This document shows positions 49,825 through 57,690 of a stretch of 64,000 nucleotides of DNA, piece after piece. Both the position numbers and the translations under genes were made by a program. Position 1 is the first letter of the stretch, and each line of letters starts with the position of its first letter. A model generated the notes under the pieces. The model saw only the letters and a list, made by a program, of their open reading frames with translations, had not been told where the DNA came from and ran no database searches. The stretch covers positions 1 to 64,000 of the forward strand of contig JADFZS010000005.1 of assembly GCA_015232405.1 (NCBI GenBank), read 5' to 3'. The DNA comes from Magnetococcales bacterium (GTDB lineage: Bacteria > Pseudomonadota > Magnetococcia > Magnetococcales > JADFYX01).

Positions 49825-50946
49825 TTATTTTTTGACAGTACCAATACGGAATATCTTTCCGTTGGTTCCTGCCCAGATCTCACCATCAGATGTGGCGGCT
49901 AAAGTATAAATGTTAAGTCCCTGCATAGTTTGATTTTCTGAAAAAACTGTCCAACTACCATTTCTAAAGAGGGCTAGTCCGTTATTTGTTCCTGCCCACA
50001 GAACGCCATATTTATCTCTTGCTAAACTATATACGACATTCCCTGGAAGTCCCTCTCTTGTGCTATAAGATTGCCATTTTTTACCATCAAAATGACTGAC
50101 TCCTCCACCCCATGTTCCCGCCCAGAGAGAGTCGTCGTGATCCAACTCAAGGGAGAAAACATAGTTAGGATTATATGTCTGGCTACCACTATTTAGTATA
50201 CCAAGATCATGCCTGTTACGGGTACCAAGACCGGTATTGGTACTAGCTGGTAGTTGAGCAGTATTTGGTGCACCCAAGCCATCTTTGTGTTCCCACTCTT
50301 TCCAGGTTTTGCCATCATAAAGTGATATTCCACCTTCTGTTCCAAACCAAATTCTTTGCTTGGAATCAATTTCGATGGCATAAACCCACTCATTGATAAG
50401 CTCTTTTACGTAGGTTTCCATCTTGTCACTATCAAGGTCGAGGCGGTTAACTCCTGCCCAGGTTCCAATCCATAAGCTTCCATCTGGGTGGCTTGCAAAA
50501 GAGTAGACCCAATAATCGGCAAGACCATGCATGGGAAAATAGGTTTTCCATTTATCGCCTTTGAGACTTGACACTCCTCCAGCGTTTGTTCCAAACCATA
50601 TGCTATCCTGACTATCTTTCCCTATAGCAAAAACATATTCATTAGCTAGACCATCTTCACGGGTAAAGGTTCTCCGAACCCCAAAGCTATCCAGGTCGAT
50701 TTCATGAACACCTATTGAAGTCCCAACCCATAGTGCCCTTTCTTCCTCATCCACAAAAGTGGAACGAACATAGACATCTTTACCAACTTCATAACTATCC
50801 AAAACAGAATATTTATTTAATTGAGATGTGGATGATGTCTGTGCTGTTGAAGCGGCATTTTGTTTTGAGGTTCCAGCTTTATCTGAATTGTCGGAACAGC
50901 CGGAAATCATTAAAATTAAAAAAAATAACAGAAACTTGCGCCACAT
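49825..50946 (-). CDS. Lipoprotein seven-motif beta-propeller, paralog of 48432-49808
   Basis: Lipobox LMISGCSD; seven WxGT blades (LWVGTSIGVHEID ... IWAGTNGKIFRI). Confidence 0.87.
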   Translation of the reverse strand: MWRKFLLFFLILMISGCSDNSDKAGTSKQNAASTAQTSSTSQLNKYSVLDSYEVGKDVYVRSTFVDEEERALWVGTSIGVHEIDLDSFGVRRTFTREDGLANEYVFAIGKDSQDSIWFGTNAGGVSSLKGDKWKTYFPMHGLADYWVYSFASHPDGSLWIGTWAGVNRLDLDSDKMETYVKELINEWVYAIEIDSKQRIWFGTEGGISLYDGKTWKEWEHKDGLGAPNTAQLPASTNTGLGTRNRHDLGILNSGSQTYNPNYVFSLELDHDDSLWAGTWGGGVSHFDGKKWQSYSTREGLPGNVVYSLARDKYGVLWAGTNNGLALFRNGSWTVFSENQTMQGLNIYTLAATSDGEIWAGTNGKIFRIGTVKK

Positions 50947-51012
50947 TTAATTAAAATATCCTTTAATAAATAGGTCTATATAAATTATCAATATAATAAA
51001 GTTTGTTTGTAT

Positions 51013-51663
51013 CTATGGTTCTTTTTGCATTTTGACAATATTTTTAATTGCCTGATCGATTTCAGCTGCTTTTTTAGGATCTTTTCTTAACCCTAGTCGT
51101 CCTAAACGATAGGAACTGGACAGTTCAAACATGGCTGGAGTATAGCTTTTATCTGCCGCTTTTTGGAACCATGACAGAGCCTTTTTGTTATCAATTGGTA
51201 ATCCTAACTCACCCTTGGAATAGATAAAACCCATGGCTGTCATCGCTGGTGGGTGGTTGTTTTTAGCAGCAAGGGATATCCATTTAAAGGCTTTTTTATT
51301 ATCAATTTTTCCAGCGTTACCACTAGCAATCATCTGTCCCAAACCCAGAGCGCCAGCCATACTACCCCCATTGGCAGCTTTTTTATACCAAGCCAATGCA
51401 GTTTTGTTATCTTCTGCTTTATCATAGATATATGCTAACAAAACCATTGCTGGTTTGTAATCTGCCTTGGCAGCACTACCCAAATAATCAATTGCAGTTA
51501 CCAGATCATCCCGTTGGTAAGCCTTGCTTCCTTTTTCATAATCGCTCTTGGGGTCTGCCATGCCAGTAGTTGGCAGGCTAAATAAAATACTTAAAAAACA
51601 CAAAGCCAAAAGCAAAGATTTCCAGTTACCAAAGGACATCTTTGTATAATTTATTGTTTTCAT
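51013..51663 (-). CDS. Sel1-repeat periplasmic protein
   Basis: Signal peptide; repeats such as AMVLLAYIYDKAEDNKTALAWYKKAANGGSMAGALGLGQM; GGAGGG ribosome-binding site. Confidence 0.9.
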   Translation of the reverse strand: MKTINYTKMSFGNWKSLLLALCFLSILFSLPTTGMADPKSDYEKGSKAYQRDDLVTAIDYLGSAAKADYKPAMVLLAYIYDKAEDNKTALAWYKKAANGGSMAGALGLGQMIASGNAGKIDNKKAFKWISLAAKNNHPPAMTAMGFIYSKGELGLPIDNKKALSWFQKAADKSYTPAMFELSSSYRLGRLGLRKDPKKAAEIDQAIKNIVKMQKEP

Positions 51664-51711
51664 TAAACCCTCCTCACATTTTCAACTGTGATTTTTTAAA
51701 ACAGCTTTTCA

Positions 51712-53100
51712 TCAGTCACTAAATAAATTAGGTAGATTTGCCTGTTCAAGCTTACGATATAGGCTAGATAGACCTATACCTAATGAGCTGGCTGCTACCT
51801 TTCTATCACCGTCTGCCTTTTCTATAGTATCCAAGATTACCTTTATCTCATAATCTCTAATCTTGTCACGGAGAGTTTCTCCAGATTCAGGAATGTTGAT
51901 TCCTGAAATTGATGTAGAAACTTTTGCTGCGATATTCTGTGGTAGATCATTCAAGGTAATGACACCATCTTCAGCTAGAATCAAGGCTCTCTCAATTACA
52001 TTTTCCAATTCACGGATATTTCCCGGCCAATCATGCTTTTGCATTGCCGCTTCAGCATCAGGATCAATTGCAAAAGGGCTGTTTGTACCAGCCTTTGTTG
52101 CTCGTTGCTCCAGGAAATATCGAATGAGTAATGGAACATCTTCTGGACGTTCCCTAAGAGGGGGAATCGGAATGTTAAATACATTGAGACGGAAAAAAAG
52201 ATCTTCCCTGAAGGTTCCGGCAGCAACCATGTCCTCTAGTTTGCGGTTTGTTGCCGAAATAATTCTAGTATCAACGTTTCTAAACTGTTCACTTCCAACC
52301 GGGCGTATTTTATTTTCTTCCAACACATGCAGAAGCTTAACTTGTAGATTTAGTGGTAACTCTCCAATTTCATCAAGAAATAGGGTGCCTTTATCAGCCT
52401 CTTGAAAAAGCCCTTTTTTAGCTTTATCCGCCCCGGTAAACGCCCCTTTTACGTGTCCAAAAAACTCACTTTCCAGTAGATTTTCCGGTATCGAACCACA
52501 GTTGACAGGTATGAAAAGTCCCTCTTTTCTTTGGCTGTTTTTATGGATTTGTCTAGCTACCACACCTTTACCTGTACCACTGCCACCAGAGATAAAGACA
52601 GTAAAATCTGTTGTTGCAACCTTGCGAATAAGACGTTCCACCTGGGTCATGCCTGGAGAGATCAAGCGACATTTTCCCTCTTCCTCTTTTTGTACCATCT
52701 CTTTCAAAGTTCGGTTTTGTGCTTTAAGACCGATAAAGCTGCTCACCTGCTCAAGGCGATGAAGAATATCTTCCCGTCGTAATGGTTTGGTGAGATAATC
52801 AAAAGCACCTGCTTTCATGGCTTTTACGGCGGTATCCACAGAGGCATAAGCAGTCATCATCAAAAAGACAACCTCATAGCCCCTCTCTTTAGACTGTTTA
52901 ACCAGTTCAATGCCATCCATTTCTGGCATGTTAATATCGGATATTACAAGGTCAAAATCATCTTTTTCCAGTTTGAAAAGTGCCTCAACTCCATCCTTTG
53001 CTGAATCTGCGGTATAATCAGCTTTTTTTAGAGTGGCTACCAATATCTGTCTAATTGCAGGCTCATCATCAACTACAAGAATATTCAGTGATTTTCTCAA
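51712..53100 (-). CDS. NtrC-family sigma54-dependent response regulator
   Basis: REC (LVISDINMPEMDG), AAA+ with GGSGTGKGVVAR and GAFTGA, Fis-type HTH C-terminus. Confidence 0.97.
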   Translation of the reverse strand: MRKSLNILVVDDEPAIRQILVATLKKADYTADSAKDGVEALFKLEKDDFDLVISDINMPEMDGIELVKQSKERGYEVVFLMMTAYASVDTAVKAMKAGAFDYLTKPLRREDILHRLEQVSSFIGLKAQNRTLKEMVQKEEEGKCRLISPGMTQVERLIRKVATTDFTVFISGGSGTGKGVVARQIHKNSQRKEGLFIPVNCGSIPENLLESEFFGHVKGAFTGADKAKKGLFQEADKGTLFLDEIGELPLNLQVKLLHVLEENKIRPVGSEQFRNVDTRIISATNRKLEDMVAAGTFREDLFFRLNVFNIPIPPLRERPEDVPLLIRYFLEQRATKAGTNSPFAIDPDAEAAMQKHDWPGNIRELENVIERALILAEDGVITLNDLPQNIAAKVSTSISGINIPESGETLRDKIRDYEIKVILDTIEKADGDRKVAASSLGIGLSSLYRKLEQANLPNLFSD

Positions 53101-53101
53101 A

Positions 53102-55519
53102 TCAAATTTCCTTAAGATTGCTGTTTGTTAAAGGTAACACAATATCGACGGTACTTCCTTTCCCAGAGGTTGATTCAATTTCGATTGTACCATCATGTTT
53201 ATCAATAATGGAATAACAAAGAGAAAGTCCAAGCCCAGTTCCTTTCCCAGCTGGTTTTGTTGTAAAGAACGGATCCATAACTTTGTCCATGACATCACTT
53301 TCCATACCAATACCGTTGTCAGTAACTGAAATTTTTAAAAATGCATTAACATCATCACCTGTTTTAGAAGTTTTTATACTAACTTTTGGTGGACGATCAC
53401 CATTTTCTTCCATAGCATCTGCTGCATTAATGATCAGATTTATCAAAACCTGTCGTAGTTGAGAGGCGGAAGCAGAAATAGCAGGGAGAGTTCGATCAAG
53501 GTCCAGGGATAACTCAATGGTTTGTAAACGTTTGTCAAAACGCATCAGGTTGGATGTTTTCTCTGCCAAGCTATTAATATCAACAAGTTGAATCTCTTCT
53601 AATTGTGGTGCTGCCAGATCAGAAACATCACGTGTTATATTGGATATGCGGCTTATCTGTTCATCCATCATTTTCAGATAGCTTAATGTATCTTCATTTT
53701 CTTCACCCAAATTATCTTGAATTGCCTCTAGAAGACCTGAAATAGCTGCTGTTGGGTTGTTTATTTCGTGTAGAATTCCGGCAGCCAAAGTACCTAAAGA
53801 GGCCATTTTTTCGTGATGAGCTTGAGTTATTCTAGAAAGGGCAATATCTTTTTCAGCTTTTTTTCTTTCGCTGATATCATGTACTGTGGCTATGAAACGT
53901 ATATCACTGTTGGTCTGAATTTGGATGATACCCAGTTCAATTGGCAGAAGTGAACCATCTTTTTTACAGGCTAATCCTTCTCTCTTCAGGCTATCTCCAG
54001 GTTTGGTTGTGGCAAGAAATTTTTTAATATAATTATCATGGGCTGTACGGTGTGGCTCAGGAGTAAGGATTCTCACATTTTCCCCGATTAGCTCATCGGC
54101 AGTATACCCAAAAATTCTCACCATAGCTGGATTGCAAGACTCAATCTCGCCACTTTCTTTTACCCCAACAATACCTTCTCCTACACTATCCAAGATGGTT
54201 CTGAGGCGCATTTCACTGTTTTTCAGGGAGTCTTGAGCAGCTTTAAATTCAGTAATATCTTCTTTTACAGCGACATAGTGGGTTATCTTGCCATATTTAT
54301 TGCGAATTGGAGATATCGAAGCTGACTCCCAGAAGAGAGATCCATCTTTTCGCCGGTTATGAAACTCACCACGCCACTCTCTGCCACTGCTTATCTCATA
54401 CCACATTTTTTCATAAGTAACACTGTTGGCCTTTCCAGACTTTAAAATGCTGGGTTTTTTTCTAATTACCTCAGCTCGGCTGTAGCCTGTTACCTGAGAA
54501 AACTTGGGATTAACATATTCAATATTACCTTCAAGATCAGTAATCATCACCGTTGCAGGGCTTTGTTCAACAGCCTGGGTAAGCTTAAGAAGTTCCCCTT
54601 CAGCTTGTTGTCGTTCTTCGATCTCTGTCTTTAAAACCGCATTGGTAATTTTCAGGGTTTCGGTTCTATCTTCAACTTTTTGCTCAAGGGTTTCGTTGTA
54701 ATTACGGATTTTTTTAACCAGCGAAGTCAACTGTCCGTGTTGAATCTTTATTGTCGAGTCAGCTTTGCGGATAATGCTGAACAGGGCCAGATAGAGGATG
54801 GAAAAAAGTGAAATAACCCCAAATGCAATCTCTTTTTGAGATTGTTCGTGGTGGGATAGCTGGATTGTTATATCATAATAAAGTTCAAACACCCCCTGAA
54901 TTTTTCCGTTTTTTCTTAATGGGACATAGGTGGATATCATATCCCTATCTTCTACAACGCCATCAAAAGAGGGGAAACCATTGCGATGTACAAGGTTACT
55001 AACTGCTTTTCCTTGCATTGCTGATATAAACCCTACATTTTTACTTTGGTCTTCTCCTATCTGGCTTGATTGAGTTGAGTAAACGGTAATTCCATGTATG
55101 TTGAATATTTTGATTTTAACTACCATTAGATCCTGCATGAGTCGCCCAAGCATAGTATCAAGATATGGGATCATCATGGTGTGGTCTTTGATCTGATTTT
55201 TATCTAGTTCAACAGTTTTTTTGAGAAAGCCTCGCAAACTTGGCCAGAGGGAGTTTGAAAAAGCTTTGGTCATTGCGATGTTCTGATGTTCTCCCATTTG
55301 CATCAGAGAGCGTTCTTCAATCTTATTGAAATGAATATTGATTAATATACCTCCCAATAACATTGTAATTAGACTGGTTATTGAGAAATAGCGTAACAGT
55401 TGGAACAAATTGGCCTCCCCCTTGCTCAACAGTAGGTTGCTGTCTGCACCTTGTTGATCATCACTGGGTGTATATCCATTGGATTTATTTTTGAAGGACA
55501 ACATATCAAGGTTTTCCAA
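53102..55519 (-). CDS. Histidine kinase with periplasmic sensor and two PAS domains
   Basis: TM-periplasmic-TM, PAS x2, HEINNPTAAISG, GTGLGLSLC; 1 nt from the sigma54 activator gene. Confidence 0.95.
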   Translation of the reverse strand: MENLDMLSFKNKSNGYTPSDDQQGADSNLLLSKGEANLFQLLRYFSITSLITMLLGGILINIHFNKIEERSLMQMGEHQNIAMTKAFSNSLWPSLRGFLKKTVELDKNQIKDHTMMIPYLDTMLGRLMQDLMVVKIKIFNIHGITVYSTQSSQIGEDQSKNVGFISAMQGKAVSNLVHRNGFPSFDGVVEDRDMISTYVPLRKNGKIQGVFELYYDITIQLSHHEQSQKEIAFGVISLFSILYLALFSIIRKADSTIKIQHGQLTSLVKKIRNYNETLEQKVEDRTETLKITNAVLKTEIEERQQAEGELLKLTQAVEQSPATVMITDLEGNIEYVNPKFSQVTGYSRAEVIRKKPSILKSGKANSVTYEKMWYEISSGREWRGEFHNRRKDGSLFWESASISPIRNKYGKITHYVAVKEDITEFKAAQDSLKNSEMRLRTILDSVGEGIVGVKESGEIESCNPAMVRIFGYTADELIGENVRILTPEPHRTAHDNYIKKFLATTKPGDSLKREGLACKKDGSLLPIELGIIQIQTNSDIRFIATVHDISERKKAEKDIALSRITQAHHEKMASLGTLAAGILHEINNPTAAISGLLEAIQDNLGEENEDTLSYLKMMDEQISRISNITRDVSDLAAPQLEEIQLVDINSLAEKTSNLMRFDKRLQTIELSLDLDRTLPAISASASQLRQVLINLIINAADAMEENGDRPPKVSIKTSKTGDDVNAFLKISVTDNGIGMESDVMDKVMDPFFTTKPAGKGTGLGLSLCYSIIDKHDGTIEIESTSGKGSTVDIVLPLTNSNLKEI

Positions 55520-55527
55520 GAGGAAAA

Positions 55528-56166
55528 ATGTATTTTCTGAAAACAGTTAGCAAAATCATCTTTTTTACCATGCTTTTAGTTGCATGTGGTGGAGTTACAG
55601 AGGTTAAAGTGCAAAACCACGAAACTCCGCCATTAAAAGATAGACAAAACTACGAAGAACAGCAAATTAAACCAGAAAAAAAAGTTATACCAGGAATAAA
55701 CATGGCAGATACACCAGATCTTCACAACGATGGTATCCATGATCCAGACAATCCTGGTATAGAATTTCTGCAAAATCCGGCCCAATCCCTCAGTTCAATC
55801 CCATTAGGTCGCTGGGGAGAGGTTGACTGGATGCGAGCTTTAAATGAAAAAATCATTAATCCAAGAGCAGATATCAGTGGGGATGCCAAGATGCAGATAC
55901 TGGATTTGGATATTATAATGAAAGACACCAAATCTATGCCGTATGTACGTTTCCCCCATAAGTCTCATACACAATGGCTAGCTTGTAAGAATTGTCATCC
56001 TGATATTTTTATTGAAAAAATTGGTGCAAATAATATAAAAATGGATGATGTATTCAAAGGCCGTTTTTGTGGAGCCTGTCACGGCAGGGTTTCTTTTTCC
56101 AGTTATGTATGTCAACGTTGCCATAGCGTCCCTCATAAGGGTTCGCCTCCCCAATGGTGGGAATAA
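55528..56166 (+). CDS. c(7)-type triheme cytochrome lipoprotein
   Basis: Lipobox LLVACGG; FPHKSHTQWLACKNCH, CGACH, CQRCH. Confidence 0.9.
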   Translation: MYFLKTVSKIIFFTMLLVACGGVTEVKVQNHETPPLKDRQNYEEQQIKPEKKVIPGINMADTPDLHNDGIHDPDNPGIEFLQNPAQSLSSIPLGRWGEVDWMRALNEKIINPRADISGDAKMQILDLDIIMKDTKSMPYVRFPHKSHTQWLACKNCHPDIFIEKIGANNIKMDDVFKGRFCGACHGRVSFSSYVCQRCHSVPHKGSPPQWWE

Positions 56167-56447
56167 GTACATATTATATTCCCGATAGTGAGAATTGTGT
56201 GCTATATATTTTATTGTGATTATAAGAGATTATAAACATAATCATGGCACTGTTTATTAAGCACATGATACAACCTGTCGTTTCACATTCAAGCATAGTG
56301 AAATCCCTTTTCACAAATAGTTTACTGGAAATTCCTTTGATATATCTAAACAATCAATTGGATTACTCCTTACAAGCATCTCCAAATCGTATTTTTTAAG
56401 TTAAGAAATTGATAATAGAATCTTTAAATAAAATGAAGAGAGGTCAA

Positions 56448-57443
56448 ATGAGTATTTATATTAGAGTAACTTTGTTGTTGGCAACATTGCTGTTCATTAA
56501 TGGATGTGGAACTACTCCAGCACCTGCCCCCAAACCGCAACAAGTTACTTACAATGGTTTTATTGTCCATCTACCATCAGGTGATACAGTACACAAAGAG
56601 GATTTGTTGGATAAACTTGTGGATTCTCAAGTTATCTACCTTGGTGAAAAGCATGATAATCCATATCAACATCAAAGCCAGTTGGAGATTGTAGAGAGAT
56701 TGATCAAAAGGGGGAAAAGGCCGGCAATTGGATTTGAGTTCTTTTCCCAAGAACAGACTGGCTGGTTGATGAACTACACTTTGGGATATAAGTCTTTAAT
56801 GGTTCCCGTCATGGAAAAACGGGTAGAGGGTTATCTGAGAAAAAAATTGGGCTGGCAAGGACGTAATGATTGGAAATTTTATGCACCCCTTATTGAGCTA
56901 GCCCGAAAACATAAACTACCAGTCTTTGGTGCTGACCTCCCAAAAGGAACAAAGGTACGGTTGACTAGAACCGGTTTGGCAAAAATGTCATCACTTGAAA
57001 AATCTTTAATATTTTCAACAGGGTTTAGTGATGACAAATATAGATTGGCAATGCATAAAAGACTCTCACAATCACACTGTGGAACAGCAAGAGGTGATTT
57101 TCTTGAACGGCTCTATCAGACCTGGCTAGCAAGAAACGATGCGATGGCAAAGTCAATTGTTGAGATGCGCAAGGAAATGGACGATGAACCTATCGTTGTT
57201 TTACTTGGTTTAGCTCATGTTCAAAATAATATGGGAGTTTACGATAGGGTAGCTCATCTTGATCCAACAATCAGACAGGTTAACCTTGGATTTCGCGAAA
57301 TGTTGCCAGAGGAGCACTCCCATGATGATGAAGAGACTAAACCTGAACATCCAGATCATAACTACCTGTGGTTTACACCACCAACACCTGGGCAAAAAGG
57401 TGGAGATCCTTGTGCACAATTTAGAAAAGTTCACAAAAAATGA
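56448..57443 (+). CDS. ChaN-like haem-binding lipoprotein (Tiki/EreA-like fold)
   Basis: Lipobox LFINGCGT; VIYLGEKHDNPYQHQSQLEIVE; PAIGFEFFSQEQ; PVFGADLP; VVLLGLAHVQNNMGVYDR. ORF opens at 56409 (TTG). Confidence 0.85.
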   Translation: MSIYIRVTLLLATLLFINGCGTTPAPAPKPQQVTYNGFIVHLPSGDTVHKEDLLDKLVDSQVIYLGEKHDNPYQHQSQLEIVERLIKRGKRPAIGFEFFSQEQTGWLMNYTLGYKSLMVPVMEKRVEGYLRKKLGWQGRNDWKFYAPLIELARKHKLPVFGADLPKGTKVRLTRTGLAKMSSLEKSLIFSTGFSDDKYRLAMHKRLSQSHCGTARGDFLERLYQTWLARNDAMAKSIVEMRKEMDDEPIVVLLGLAHVQNNMGVYDRVAHLDPTIRQVNLGFREMLPEEHSHDDEETKPEHPDHNYLWFTPPTPGQKGGDPCAQFRKVHKK

Positions 57444-57613
57444 AACATTCTCTAATTTGGATGTTTGAGTACTAGATATTCTTGATTGTGAGAATTAATG
57501 TATGCTTGATAATCGTTAATAATTGTTAATAATTTTTCTGCATCTATATTAAAAAAAAGGAAAAATAAAAAAATATAATCTTATGCAATAGTTTTTTTAT
57601 TGGCGGAGATGTT

Positions 57614-57629
57614 TGGCACTCTTCTTGTA
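57614..57629 (+). promoter_or_regulatory. Candidate sigma54 -24/-12 promoter upstream of the GGDEF-EAL gene
   Basis: TGGCACTCTTCTTGTA: perfect -24 TGGCAC, -12 TTGT instead of TTGC, correct 10-nt spacing, about 60 bp upstream of the ATG. Confidence 0.5.
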
Positions 57630-57690
57630 GCTCTTCACATTAGCAAAACTGAGAGAAATACAGCAAAGCGTGTGAAATAAGGATAAAGAG

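Noticed and set aside
51863-52405. 180-aa plus-strand ORF antisense to the NtrC-type regulator
   Set aside because: Shadow ORF opposite a highly conserved AAA+ domain; no recognisable motifs.
56243-56262. TGGCACTGTTTATTAAGC upstream of the ChaN-like gene as a sigma54 promoter
   Set aside because: Good -24 box but the GC is 13 nt away, so the -12 spacing is wrong.
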